Positions 37,804 through 51,289 are shown, counted from the stretch's first letter. The stretch is 64,000 nucleotides of DNA from Sorangium cellulosum (GCF_004135735.1 NZ_CP012670.1:4423501-4487500), one strand, 5' to 3'. Notes: generated from the letters alone by a model not told the origin. Program-made: numbers and translations.

Positions 37804-38846
37804 GCGCCGCGATCGCGCACCTGCTCCGGCGCCTCGGGTGGGCGGCGATCCTGATCGCCGGGGTCACCGCCGTCTCGTTCGTGATCGCGTACCTCCTGCC
37901 GGGCGACGCGGCGCGGATGCTGGTCGGGCCGCAGGCGTCGGCCGCCGACATCGAGCACGTCCGGACGATCCACGCGCTGGATCGTCCGGTCCCCGTGCAG
38001 TTCGCGCGGTTCGTCCGCAGGCTCGTGCACCTCGGACCGGAGCGGGGCGACGGCCCGTCCGCGCGCTCGGGCGCGCGCGGGCACCCGGAGCACCGGAGCT
38101 GCGCGGCGGGGCCGCTCGGCGTGCACGTCGACCTCGGCTACAGCTTCCACTACCGCAGGCCGGTCGTCGATCTGCTGGCGGCGAAGGCGCCGCGCTCCCT
38201 GGAGCTCGCGCTCGCCGCCCTGCTGGTGCAGCTCCTGCTCGGCCTCGCGCTCGGGATCGTCGCGGCGGCGCGCCGCGGGACGGCCTGGGAGGACGCCGCG
38301 CTCGGCGCCGCGCTGCTCGGCGCGAGCGCGCCGACCTTCGTGATCGGCCCCGTCCTGCAGTACGTGCTCGCCTACGAGCTCCGGCTCCTGCCGTACGACG
38401 GCTACGGCGCCACGGCGGCCGAGCACCTCGGCTCGCTCGTCCTGCCGGCGCTGACGCTCGGCGTCTTCGGCAGCGCCCTCTATGCGCGCGTCGTCCGCGA
38501 GGAGCTCCGGACGCTGCTCCGCCAGGACTTCATCCGGACCGCGCGCGCCAAGGGCGCCTCTCGCCTGCGCGCGCTCGTCGTCCACGCGCTGCGCAACGCG
38601 CTGCTGCCGCTCGCCACGCTCGCCGCGCTGGACTTCGGCGCCCTGGCCGGCGGCGCGATCGTCACGGAGCGGCTCTTCCGCTGGCCCGGCGTCGGGAGCA
38701 TGGCCGTCGAGGCGCTGCAGAACCGGGACGGCCCGCTCATCGTCGGGACGGTGATCTTCGCGGCGACCGCCATCGTGCTCGTCACGGTGGCGCTCGATCT
38801 CGCGGCCGTGGCGCTCGATCCCCGCCTCCGATCGCGGCCTCGCTGA
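37800..38846 (+). CDS. DppB/OppB-like ABC transporter permease
   Basis: 348 residues. It begins with a membrane helix (WAAILIAGVTAVSFVIAYLLPGD) and AARMLVGPQASAADIEHVR, both typical of DppB. The EAA loop is RTARAKGASRLRALVVHALRNALLPL. DFGALAGGAIVTERLFRWPG VG is the usual family end motif. Residues about 77-105 form an unusual Arg/Gly/Pro-rich insertion in the first periplasmic loop. It overlaps the fusion gene by 4 nt. It would form the permease heterodimer with the fusion protein. No ATP-binding subunit gene is in the operon, so ATPases must come from elsewhere. Confidence 0.92.
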   Translation: MSAAIAHLLRRLGWAAILIAGVTAVSFVIAYLLPGDAARMLVGPQASAADIEHVRTIHALDRPVPVQFARFVRRLVHLGPERGDGPSARSGARGHPEHRSCAAGPLGVHVDLGYSFHYRRPVVDLLAAKAPRSLELALAALLVQLLLGLALGIVAAARRGTAWEDAALGAALLGASAPTFVIGPVLQYVLAYELRLLPYDGYGATAAEHLGSLVLPALTLGVFGSALYARVVREELRTLLRQDFIRTARAKGASRLRALVVHALRNALLPLATLAALDFGALAGGAIVTERLFRWPGVGSMAVEALQNRDGPLIVGTVIFAATAIVLVTVALDLAAVALDPRLRSRPR

Positions 38847-38907
38847 GCGCGCCGCGGCGGCGGGGCCCGCTCGGGGCTCGCCTCCGCGGCGCGCGCGACC
38901 GGCGCGC

Positions 38908-41823
<2,916 letters not shown>

Positions 41824-42004
41824 TAGAGGTTTCCGCCTCGCGAAGGATGGCGAGCCCGAGCGGACGCTGTCAAGCGCTCCGCCCTGTGCATCGCAACCGC
41901 CGTCGATCGCTTGTCCCGCGGCCGTGGGCCCGGAGATCGACAGCGCGCATCGTGCGCACAGGACGCCGGGGAAGGCCAGGTTTCATCGCGCGCCGGCCGC
42001 GCGA

Positions 42005-43795
<1,791 letters not shown>

Positions 43796-43935
43796 GCGGA
43801 CCGTTGCTGGCACCCCTGCGAGTCTAGCCGAAAGCGCGCGCCTTGTTCTGGATCAGATAGCAACAGGTGGGGGGGCGCGGTGAGCTGGCCACCTGACCGG
43901 GCACCGGGTGCGGCGGACAGCAGGCCGGGCAGCGC

Positions 43936-45183
43936 TCAGATCTCCTCGAGGATCTTCGCCTTGCGGGCCTGGAACTCCTCGTCGGTGATGAGGCCCTTGT
44001 TCTTGAGGTCCGCGAGGCGCTCCAGGCGCTGCTCGATCGTCGGCCCTGCGGCGGGCGCAGCCTGCGGCGCGCCCGGATAGCCGCCCTGCGGCGCGCCCGG
44101 ATAGCCCCCCTGCGGCGCGCCCGGATAGCCCCCCTGCGGCGCGCCCGGGTAGCCGCCCTGCGGCGCGCCCGGATGCTGCAAGTGCGGCGGCACGAACTGG
44201 GGCTGGCCCTGCCCCGCGAGCGCGGGATTCATCCCCTGCGCCAGGCCCGCGCCGATCGCCACCTGGGCGCCCAGCGCCGCGACGCCGCCCCCGTCGCCGC
44301 CCTTCGCCATGCCCTCGCCGGCCCCCATCATCGCCTGGCCGGCCGCGTAGTTCTGCCAGTTGCCCGCGAGCTGCTGCACGTACCGCGCATCCTGCTGGAA
44401 CCGCTGGTCCAGCTCGAACTGCTTCGCGCGGGCTGCGTCCTGGGCGATCCCGATGCCCCGGCGCGCCTCGCCTCGCGCCTTGTTCGCCTCGCGGAGGAGC
44501 CGCTGGTCCTCGGCCGAGAAGTTGATGTTGAAGTTGCCGATCTCGAGGATCTTGCAGCCGATCTCCTCGAGGTTCGGCGCGGACTGCACGATGCGGGCGC
44601 CGAGCTCCATGCTCATGCCGCCGAGGTTGAGCAGGCTCTTCTGCTGCTGCGCGCAGACCTGGCCGATCACGCTCTTCACGCTCATGAAGAACTTGCCCTT
44701 GATCCAGCCGAGGATCACGTCGTTGTCGCCGCTGCCGCCGCACTGGCCGTGGTAGCCGACGACGAACCGGACCGGGTCGACCACGACCAGCGAGAACTCC
44801 CCGAAGATGCGCGGCGTCACGAACTCGTAGAGGACGGGGTCCTCCATCGACTCCAGCGGCCCGCCGAAGGGCACGCCGCGGACCGGCTGCGTCTTCACGA
44901 AGAAGATCTCGGCGATGAAGACGTCGCCGCCCGTGAGCCGGTTGACGAGGTTGTTCAGGAACGGGATGTTCTGCGTTTGCAGCGTGTGCCGCCCCGTCGG
45001 CAGATACCCCACGTAGCGGCCGTCCTTGAAGAAGAGGGCGCACTCGTCGCTGTCGACGGTGAGCTGCGACCAGAAGGGGATGTTCTGATCCGGGTGCTTG
45101 TAGACGATGAGATGCTTCGCGGTGTCCGGGCGCGCGATCATCATCTCGCGGACGCCGCTCTTCACGAAATCGAAAATCCCCAT
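43936..45183 (-). CDS. SPFH-domain protein with C-terminal SHOCT motif
   Basis: 415 residues from the ATG giving MGIFDFVKSGVREMM, preceded by AGAGGAG, a strong ribosome binding site. About 20-290 is a virion-core/YdjI-type SPFH domain (YKHPDQNIPFWSQLTVDSDE, GYLPTGRHTLQTQNIPF, NIPFLNNLVNRLTGGDVF, FGEFSLVVVDPVRFVV). A Gly/Ala-rich stretch follows, then five PQGGYPGA repeats. The last ~30 residues are a SHOCT oligomerisation motif (RLERLADLKNKGLITDEEF). SPFH-SHOCT proteins form membrane-associated oligomers; the client is unknown. It is divergent from the gene at 45488. Confidence 0.92.
   Translation of the reverse strand: MGIFDFVKSGVREMMIARPDTAKHLIVYKHPDQNIPFWSQLTVDSDECALFFKDGRYVGYLPTGRHTLQTQNIPFLNNLVNRLTGGDVFIAEIFFVKTQPVRGVPFGGPLESMEDPVLYEFVTPRIFGEFSLVVVDPVRFVVGYHGQCGGSGDNDVILGWIKGKFFMSVKSVIGQVCAQQQKSLLNLGGMSMELGARIVQSAPNLEEIGCKILEIGNFNINFSAEDQRLLREANKARGEARRGIGIAQDAARAKQFELDQRFQQDARYVQQLAGNWQNYAAGQAMMGAGEGMAKGGDGGGVAALGAQVAIGAGLAQGMNPALAGQGQPQFVPPHLQHPGAPQGGYPGAPQGGYPGAPQGGYPGAPQGGYPGAPQAAPAAGPTIEQRLERLADLKNKGLITDEEFQARKAKILEEI
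44061..44175. repeat. 24-bp tandem repeat, five copies
   Basis: The unit GCCGCCCTGCGGCGCGCCCG plus GATA encodes PQGGYPGA in the SPFH protein (minus strand). Confidence 0.8.
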
Positions 45184-45487
45184 GTCGCGCTCCTCTGCGT
45201 GTGCTGGATGTGCCGCAAGCGCCAGTGCCCTGCCCCCGCGGCCTCGGGCTCGTTCCGACAGCGGGCGCGCTCTGTCCTGCGTGTCGGTTCTCCGTTGACG
45301 ATCGCCGCGCCTTTCGGGCACACAGCGGCCTCAGGATAATCCGCAGATCGCGGGGCAGCAATGCCCGCCGGGAGGACCGCATGCCCGTGGCTTCGCTCGC
45401 GTCACCTCCGCTCGTAGGCGCCGCCGCCTCCGCCGCTCCGCGCGCGGCGCGCGCGCTCGATCGCGGGGGCGCGCGGAGGGGCGCCTC
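45184..45487. other. Divergent intergenic region
   Basis: 304 bases between two divergent starts. GGAGGGG at about 45475-45481 is a good ribosome binding site for ATG 45488. No clear promoter boxes or palindromes were found by eye. Confidence 0.4.
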
Positions 45488-46606
45488 ATGATCGCCCCCA
45501 TCGACGTCGGCGCCCTGTCGGCGCCCGCCCAGAAGATGGCGCAGCCGACCGCGCCGCAGAAGCTCCGGGACATGGCGGCGCGCGGCATCGCGCCGGGGCT
45601 CAAGCCGGGCGAGGTGGTGACGCTGCTCGTGCTGCTCGCGTCGCGCGAGGGCGAGCCCGCCCGGGAGACCGCCGAGAAGACGCTGGCCGCGCTCCCCGAG
45701 CCGCTCCTCCAGGGCGCGCTCGGCGGCGATCTGCCGCCGCTGGTCATCGACCGGCTGGCCCGCCTCTACGCCGATCGGCTCCCGGTCGCCGAGAGGCTCT
45801 GCGCGTCGCCTAACATCGCCGAGGAGACGCTCGAGGAGCTCGCGCGGATCGGCGGCGAGGCGCTGACCGAGCTCATCGCGGTGAACGAGGAGCGGCTGCT
45901 CAGGAGCCCGCGCGTCATCGAGAAGCTCTACCTGAACAAGAACACGCGGATGTCGACGGCCGACCGCCTCGTCGACCTGGCCGCCCGCAACGGCGTCGAG
46001 CTCACGGGCATCCCGGCGTGGCGCGAGGCCAGCCTCGCGATCAAGGACGAGCTCATCGCGGAGCCGTCGCCGGAGCCCACCCCCGACGACATGCTGTTCA
46101 GCGAGACGCAGGCGCTCGCCGAGTCGCTCGCGGCCGACCAGGCCGTGGACACCCACGTCGAGGACGAGGAGGGCAAGGAGGAGCTCAAGGAGCAGTACGT
46201 GCCGCTCTACAAGCGCCTCGCCGACATGACCATCTCGCAGCGGATCCGGCGGGCGATGCTCGGCTCGCGCGAGGAGCGCATGCTCCTCGTGCGCGACACG
46301 AACCGCCTCGTGGCGAGCGCCGCCGTGCGCAGCCCGCAGATGCAGGAGGAAGAGGTCGTCCTCATCAGCCGCAACCGGAACATGTCCGACGAGGTGCTGC
46401 GGATCATCGCGACGACGCCGGAGTGGCTGAAGAGCTACACGGTGAAGCGCAACCTCGTCGAGAACCCGAGGACGCCGGTGCTGCTGGCGACGCGGCTGAT
46501 CCAGCACCTGCGCGAGTCGGATCTCCGGAGCGTCGCGAAGAGCAAGAACGTGACCTCGCCGGTGAAGGACGCCGCGCGGCGTCACCTCGAGCGGCGCAAG
46601 ACCTGA
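45488..46606 (+). CDS. HEAT/LRV-like helical repeat protein, function unknown
   Basis: 372 residues, all-helical in appearance. It has repeated units with Asn-Pro or Ser-Pro at helix starts followed by xxTLEELAR or xxVLLATRL (for example CASPNIAEETLEELARIGGE, NPRTPVLLATRLIQHL, KNVTSPVKDAARRHLERRK). This resembles LRV/HEAT arrays found in several deltaproteobacterial proteins. An acidic linker (DTHVEDEEGKEELKEQYV) separates two halves near 225-245. No signal peptide or membrane segment. Probable role: protein-protein interaction. The position next to SPFH and kinase genes suggests signalling or membrane organisation, which is inference. Confidence 0.82.
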   Translation: MIAPIDVGALSAPAQKMAQPTAPQKLRDMAARGIAPGLKPGEVVTLLVLLASREGEPARETAEKTLAALPEPLLQGALGGDLPPLVIDRLARLYADRLPVAERLCASPNIAEETLEELARIGGEALTELIAVNEERLLRSPRVIEKLYLNKNTRMSTADRLVDLAARNGVELTGIPAWREASLAIKDELIAEPSPEPTPDDMLFSETQALAESLAADQAVDTHVEDEEGKEELKEQYVPLYKRLADMTISQRIRRAMLGSREERMLLVRDTNRLVASAAVRSPQMQEEEVVLISRNRNMSDEVLRIIATTPEWLKSYTVKRNLVENPRTPVLLATRLIQHLRESDLRSVAKSKNVTSPVKDAARRHLERRKT

Positions 46607-46721
46607 GCGGCCAGCCGGGCCGCGCCGCTCCCCGCGCGGGCCACGTCCCTCCCCCCGACCTCGTCCCCGGCGCGAGCCCCCTTCCCGCCTGGACCTTCGC
46701 CCCGCTAGCCTGCGCCCCACG

Positions 46722-47147
46722 ATGAGCGACCTGGTCCGCTTCGGCGTCGCGATGGAACGAGCGCTCCTGTCCGAGTTCGATCGGCGCATCACCGCGCAGG
46801 GCTACGAGAACCGATCGGAGGCGCTGCGGGATCTCGTCCGCGCGGATCTGACGCGCGCCGCCTGGGACGAGGGAGCGCAGGTGGCGGCGACGCTGACCGT
46901 CGTCTACGCGCCCGAGGTGCGGGAGCTCGTGGCGCGGATCTCCGAGCTGGAGGAGCAGCACGCGGGGTCGGTGGTCTCCAGCCTGCTGGTCCGCCTCGAC
47001 GAGGGGCGGCTGCTCCAGGTCATGGTGCTGAAGGGCCGCGGCGCGGCGCTGTCCGAGCTCGCGGGGCAGCTCGCCGGGGCCAAGGGGGTGCTGTCGTGCG
47101 CGCTCACCCCCGCGGCGGCGCTCTCGAGCGCTCTCCCTGCTCGCTAG
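46722..47147 (+). CDS. NikR-like ribbon-helix-helix regulator lacking nickel ligands
   Basis: 141 residues, normal NikR length. The N-terminal RHH (about 1-45) has VRFGVAMERALLSEFDRRI and GYENRSEALRDLVRADL, the NikR DNA-binding pattern. The C-terminal ACT-like domain aligns well (ARISELEEQHAGSVVSSLLV, LQVMVLKGRGAALSELAGQL). In E. coli NikR the nickel ligands are His76, His87, His89 and Cys95. The aligned residues here are Glu, Leu89, Arg91 and Leu97. It should not bind nickel in the known way and may respond to another ligand or none. No nickel transporter is adjacent. Confidence 0.9.
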   Translation: MSDLVRFGVAMERALLSEFDRRITAQGYENRSEALRDLVRADLTRAAWDEGAQVAATLTVVYAPEVRELVARISELEEQHAGSVVSSLLVRLDEGRLLQVMVLKGRGAALSELAGQLAGAKGVLSCALTPAAALSSALPAR

Positions 47148-47150
47148 TAC

Positions 47151-47219
47151 TGCGGGAAGTCGGGCCGAGAGGCGAACCGCCATGGCGGTTCTTCCGCTGA
47201 ACCGGGGCAACTTCCCGCA
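47151..47219. repeat. Dispersed palindromic element, short copy
   Basis: The ends TGCGGGAAGT (47151-47160) and ACTTCCCGCA (47210-47219) are perfect inverted repeats, and the centre GAACCGCCATGGCGGTTC is a perfect 18-nt palindrome. Left and right blocks match the longer element at 23042-23200. It fills the 78 nt between convergent stops (47147 and 47226) and could also serve as terminator. Confidence 0.75.
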
Positions 47220-47225
47220 GCAATG

Positions 47226-48053
47226 CTAGGCGTCGTCGCCGGGGGTCTCGGCCACCTTCACCGTCGTCTTCGGCGGGTCCACGATGAACGTCACGAGGCG
47301 CTCCTTGGCCTCGAACTCCTGCCGGTAGATGACCGCCGAGCGCTTGTACTTGAACGGGCCGATCCGCACGCGGTGCCAGAGGCCGCGGCCCTTGACGTAC
47401 GCCGGCTCGACGTACGCCTTGTGCCCGCGGCGCCGCAGCGCCGCCGCGAAGCCCTCCGCGTCGCCCGGGTCCTTGAACGAGCTCACCTGGAGCTGGTAGC
47501 CGCCCGGCCCGCCCCGATCGGTCTCGGGGCCCTCCTCGCGCGCCACGTGGCGGGCCATCGCCGTCAGCGTGTCGTTCGGGGGGACCTCGCCGACCGCGGG
47601 CTCGAGCACGTGCTGCGCCGGCAGCGGGACCACGGGGAGCCGGTCCGCGGCGGGCGGCGGGCCGGGCTCCGCGTCGGGCGGCGGGCCGGGCTCCTCCGCC
47701 TTCGCGGCCTTCCGATCGCGCACCGCCTCGAGCGCGGTCGTCGGGTTCTCCGCGTCGGACAGCAACGCGGGGAACGTCACGTCCTCCCCGATCGTGGCCC
47801 GCCGCGGGGCCACCTTCACGCCGGCCGGGTGCGCGCGCGCGACCAGATCGCCGAGCGGATCGGCGCTGACCGGCATCTCGCGGGCAGGAGCGCGCAGGAG
47901 CGCCACGGCCGCGAAGACGATGCACGCCCCGCCGAGCGAGGCCAGCACCAGCGCGCCCGCACGCGATGGACGAGCCCCGGGATCCTCTTCCTGGATCTCC
48001 TCGAGGTTCCGCACCGCCCCGGTGTCCATGCTCTCGCCTCTGCTGCGCCTCAT
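47226..48053 (-). CDS. Membrane protein with C-terminal SPOR domain
   Basis: 275 residues; AAGGAGGAAGC directly before the ATG supports the start. One membrane helix lies at about 30-52 (AGALVLASLGGACIVFAAVALL). A periplasmic linker with PGPPPDAEPGPPP repeats follows. A SPOR domain spans about 183-262: GGYQLQVSSFKDPGDAEGFAAALRRRGHKAY, HRVRIGPFKYKRSAVIY. SPOR domains bind glycan strands stripped of stem peptides at division septa, so a role in division or wall remodelling is expected. It is unlinked here to other division genes. Confidence 0.9.
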   Translation of the reverse strand: MRRSRGESMDTGAVRNLEEIQEEDPGARPSRAGALVLASLGGACIVFAAVALLRAPAREMPVSADPLGDLVARAHPAGVKVAPRRATIGEDVTFPALLSDAENPTTALEAVRDRKAAKAEEPGPPPDAEPGPPPAADRLPVVPLPAQHVLEPAVGEVPPNDTLTAMARHVAREEGPETDRGGPGGYQLQVSSFKDPGDAEGFAAALRRRGHKAYVEPAYVKGRGLWHRVRIGPFKYKRSAVIYRQEFEAKERLVTFIVDPPKTTVKVAETPGDDA

Positions 48054-48397
48054 GCTTCCTCCTTGGCCCGTCTATCCTGCCCGGCCGGGATACGACAACT
48101 TTCCTGTCGCACCTTATCCCACATCAACTTGCGTGGCCTGGGCGCTCGACGGAGCGCGCGCCGCGCCCGGCGGCGCGCGCGGCTCGGCTCGGCCCGCAGC
48201 ATCGCATGCGGGGCGCGCGCGGGAAAAATCCCTGGCGGCGCGAGGCTTTCGGGGGCGACGGGATCATCCCCACCCGCGATCTCGGCGCCGGGCGCCGCGG
48301 AGCGGCGCGCGGCCATCGACGAACGGCGCTCCCGTCGGCGGTCGTTCCGCGTCTCTGCGGAGCCGCCGCCCCCGCGAGGCGCTAAGACTCCGCCGCC
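48054..48397. other. Divergent intergenic region
   Basis: 344 bases between divergent starts. An imperfect palindrome TATCC-N10-GGATA (48073-48092) lies 20-39 nt upstream of the SPOR gene start and might be its operator. The half nearest 48398 is GC-rich with no obvious promoter. No gene supported. Confidence 0.4.
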
Positions 48398-49837
48398 ATG
48401 AAGATTGACCCTCCGCGGCGCGTCCTCCCTGCGCTCGCCCTGCTGCTCGTGGGCTGCGCCTCCGAGCCGCGGACCGTCACCGTCGAGGTCGTGCCCGGAC
48501 ACGAGGCGACCGCGTTCCAGGAGGACCCGCCCGTCGCCCGGATCGAGGTCACCGCCACGGCCATCGAGGGGGACGTCGCCGTGTCCGCCTCGGCGGCGCC
48601 GGGCGGGGCGCTCGACTTCGGCGAGGTCCCCGCGGAGCGGGCCTACACGTTCGAGGTGCGCGGCGCGGACGCGAGCGGGGCGACCGTGGTGCGAGGGCGC
48701 TCCGCGTCGGGCATCTACCTCGCGGCGTTGACGGGCGACGCGCTGCCCCTGTTCGCCCAGCGGCTCGGGCGATGGGCGCGGCCCCCGGGGGAGCTCGCCG
48801 CGTCGCGCGCCGGGGCGCCCGGCGGGACGCTCGCGGAGCGGTACCTGTTCCTGACGGGCGGCGCCGCGGCCGGCGATGCCGGCGGCGCCGCGGCCGGCGA
48901 TGCCGGCGGCGCCGCGGCCGGCGAGGTCGACCCGGCGCGGCTCGACGCGTACGACCTCGCGGCGTGGGGCGGGAGCGCGTCCGGCCGCGCGCTCCCGCGG
49001 GCGGCGCGATCGCTCGTCGTCCGGGGGAACGCGGTGCTCGTCCTCGACGACGAGGGCGCTACCTGGGCGGACGTGGCGAACGGGCAGACCGCGGACGCGA
49101 CGCTGCCCGCGGGGCTCCGCTCGTTCGCGGAGGTGGCCGGCGGCCGGACGATCGAGGCGGCCGACGGGCGCTCGTTCGTGGTCGGCGCGACGCGCCCGGG
49201 TGAGGCCACGGGCGCGCCCGGCGCCCCCACGGACGCGGTGCTCGTCGTCGCCCCGGACCGGACGCTGTCGGCGGCGAGGCTCCGCGATGCGCGGGCCGGC
49301 GCCGCGGCGGTGTGGGTCGAGGGGCTCGGCCTCGTCGTCGCCGGCGGGAGCGCGACCGGCGCGGGCCTGGAGGTGCTCGGCGACGGCGCGACCGCGTTCC
49401 TGCCGCGGCCGTTCCCGCCGGACGCCTCCGAGGGAGCCGGGGCCGCGGTGACCGGGCCCGGCGAGATCGCGCTCGTCGGCGGGGCGCTGGACGGCGCGGC
49501 GGCGCCGACCCGGCGGCTCGCGCCGGGGTGCGCCGAGCAGCGCTGCGCCGCGGTCGAGATCGAGGGCGCCGCGCTGCCCGCGGCGATCGCGGGCGTCGCC
49601 GCGTTCGCGCTGCCCGGCGGACGCATCCTCGCCGTGGGCTCCGAGGCCGGCGCGGACGGGCTGACGAGGAGCTTCCTCGTCGACGTCGCGGCGGCGCAGG
49701 TCGAGGAGCTGCCGCTGCGGGAGCCGCGGCGCGGCGCGACCGCCGTGCCCGCGCCGAACGGGACGCTCGCGCTGCTCGGCGGGGTCCACCCGGACGGGAC
49801 GCCGGCGCTCACGATCGAGACGTTCTTCCCGGAGTGA
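48398..49837 (+). CDS. Secreted lipoprotein with kelch-like repeats
   Basis: 479 residues. A lipoprotein signal (ALALLLVGCASEP) precedes a beta-sandwich-like region (VTVEVVPGHEA...ARIEVTATAIEGDVAVSA). From about 150 on there are blades of the type VWVEGLGLVVAGGSATGAGL, ITGPGEIALVGGALDGAA, AAFALPGGRILAVGSEA and APNGTLALLGGVHPDGTP, which look like kelch/galactose-oxidase propeller repeats. No enzymatic residues are evident. An outer-membrane or periplasmic binding role is inferred. Confidence 0.82.
   Translation: MKIDPPRRVLPALALLLVGCASEPRTVTVEVVPGHEATAFQEDPPVARIEVTATAIEGDVAVSASAAPGGALDFGEVPAERAYTFEVRGADASGATVVRGRSASGIYLAALTGDALPLFAQRLGRWARPPGELAASRAGAPGGTLAERYLFLTGGAAAGDAGGAAAGDAGGAAAGEVDPARLDAYDLAAWGGSASGRALPRAARSLVVRGNAVLVLDDEGATWADVANGQTADATLPAGLRSFAEVAGGRTIEAADGRSFVVGATRPGEATGAPGAPTDAVLVVAPDRTLSAARLRDARAGAAAVWVEGLGLVVAGGSATGAGLEVLGDGATAFLPRPFPPDASEGAGAAVTGPGEIALVGGALDGAAAPTRRLAPGCAEQRCAAVEIEGAALPAAIAGVAAFALPGGRILAVGSEAGADGLTRSFLVDVAAAQVEELPLREPRRGATAVPAPNGTLALLGGVHPDGTPALTIETFFPE
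48857..48924 (+). repeat. 24-bp tandem repeat, 2.8 copies
   Basis: The unit GGCGGCGCCGCGGCCGGCGA plus TGCC encodes GGAAAGDA in the lipoprotein at 48398. Confidence 0.75.
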
Positions 49838-49939
49838 GCGCCCCCGCTCGCACGCAACCGCCGGCCCCCGCCGTGCGGGTGCGGAGGGGGCGCGCGACGC
49901 CCCTTGCCCGGGCATTCGTAAGTTCCATGTTGGTCATCA

Positions 49940-50542
49940 ATGGCTCGTCCTCGCGGCACCAGCGATGAGGAGATCCTCGAGGAGGCCCGGGCCTGCTTCC
50001 TCGAGCATGGGGCCGGCGTGTCGACGACCGTGATCGCGGCGCGGCTCGGCGTCTCGCACGCGGTCCTGTTCCAGCGCTTCGGCACCAAGGAGCAGCTCAT
50101 GCGCGCCGCGCTGCTGCCCCCGTCGGAGCCGCCCTTCCTGGCGCGGGTGCGCGCGGGCCCGGACGACCGCGGCGCGCGGGTCCAGCTCCTCGAGCTCGCG
50201 GAGGATATCTCGGCGTATCTCGAGCGCATCGTGCCGTGCATCGCGGTGCTCCGCTCGGCCGGGATGCACCTCTGCGCCGCGGCCGATCGGCGGGAGGACC
50301 CCCCGCCGGTGCGCGCGCGCCGTGAGATCGCGGCGTGGTTCGCGCGCGCGGTCGCGCGCGGCCTGCTGCGCCCGGTCGCCCCGGAGCACGCGGCCGATCT
50401 CTTCCTCGGCTCGCTGCAGTTCCGCCCGTTCCACCAGCACATCTCGGGCAACGGCTTCGGCCAGGCCGAGGGCCGCGCGTACCTCGAGTTCGTCGTCGAC
50501 GTGCTCTGCCGGATGCTCGATCCCGCAGAGGAGCCGCGGTGA
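49940..50542 (+). CDS. TetR-family transcriptional repressor
   Basis: 200 residues. The N-terminal helix-turn-helix (about 10-55) reads EEILEEARACFLEHGAGVST TVIAARLGVSHAVLFQRFGTKEQLM, typical of TetR. The C-terminal domain is helical with a hydrophobic pocket region (IVPCIAVLRSAGMHLCAA). The ligand is unknown. It converges on the haem-oxygenase-like gene with 9 nt between stops; no divergent target gene lies immediately upstream. Confidence 0.92.
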   Translation: MARPRGTSDEEILEEARACFLEHGAGVSTTVIAARLGVSHAVLFQRFGTKEQLMRAALLPPSEPPFLARVRAGPDDRGARVQLLELAEDISAYLERIVPCIAVLRSAGMHLCAAADRREDPPPVRARREIAAWFARAVARGLLRPVAPEHAADLFLGSLQFRPFHQHISGNGFGQAEGRAYLEFVVDVLCRMLDPAEEPR

Positions 50543-50551
50543 CGCGAGCGG

Positions 50552-51289
50552 CTACCCGTGGCGCGGAAGCCCCATCGCGCGCGCCACCGCGTCCCGGTAC
50601 TGCATCCACGCCGCGTGCGCCTCGGCCACCGCCGACGCGACCGCGTCCGCCCTCGGGCCCTCGTCGGGGACGTGCCCCAGCACCATCTCCCACGCGTCCC
50701 GCCGGTGCCCGCCCTCCACGGCCCGGTGCGCCCGCGCCAGCCGCATCCGCTCGGGCGGACATCCGTAGTGCCGCACCATCGGGTGCGCCCGGAGCGCCTC
50801 CTCGATGGGCAACATCTCCCGCCGTCCCAGGAGCTCCGCGCGCTCGTGCACGCTGCCCTCCACGAAGATCGTCAGCACCGCGGCGCCGACCACCCACGGA
50901 GGCGCCGCGCTCGCGCGGTCGAGCAGCGCGCGGTACGCGTGGGCCTCGGGCTCGAGCGGGATCGCCTCGTCCTCGATGGCCGCGCGCGGGATGCCCAGGC
51001 CGTCGATCATCTCCAGGAAGAGCTCCGGATGCGAGACGCCCAGCGAGAGCGCTCCGGTCTGCTCCTCGTAAAGGTTCTCCGCGAGGGCGCGGCGCACCGC
51101 GGCCGGCGGTGACTGGCCGAGCACGCGCGCGAGCAGCACCGGGAAGTCGCGCACGTAGACCCGGTACTCGTGCCGGAAGTGGACGGCGAGCTGGTCGCGC
51201 GTGAGGCCAGGGCCCGTGAGGTGCTTCCAGGCCCAGTGGTCCTTGCGGTCCATGATCGCGAGCAGGCGCTCCTGAAGATGGCTCGTCAT
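50552..51289 (-). CDS. Haem-oxygenase-like diiron (HDO/CADD-like) protein
   Basis: 245 residues from the ATG giving MTSHLQERLLAIMDRKDHW. It fits the PqqC/TenA-like helical fold used by the CADD-type diiron oxidases: ALAENLYEEQTGALSLGVSHPELFLEM (Glu and His ligands), IFVEGSVHERAEL (Glu), RAHRAVEGGHRRDAWEMVL (H-x3-E-x2-H ligands). Members oxidise small molecules or themselves using O2; CADD makes p-aminobenzoate from its own Tyr. The substrate here is unknown. All six presumed ligands are present, so it is likely active. Confidence 0.82.
   Translation of the reverse strand: MTSHLQERLLAIMDRKDHWAWKHLTGPGLTRDQLAVHFRHEYRVYVRDFPVLLARVLGQSPPAAVRRALAENLYEEQTGALSLGVSHPELFLEMIDGLGIPRAAIEDEAIPLEPEAHAYRALLDRASAAPPWVVGAAVLTIFVEGSVHERAELLGRREMLPIEEALRAHPMVRHYGCPPERMRLARAHRAVEGGHRRDAWEMVLGHVPDEGPRADAVASAVAEAHAAWMQYRDAVARAMGLPRHG

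Noticed and set aside
46722..47147. Calling this gene a nickel regulator
   Set aside because: Fold matches NikR, but none of the four nickel ligands is present, so only NikR-like is stated.
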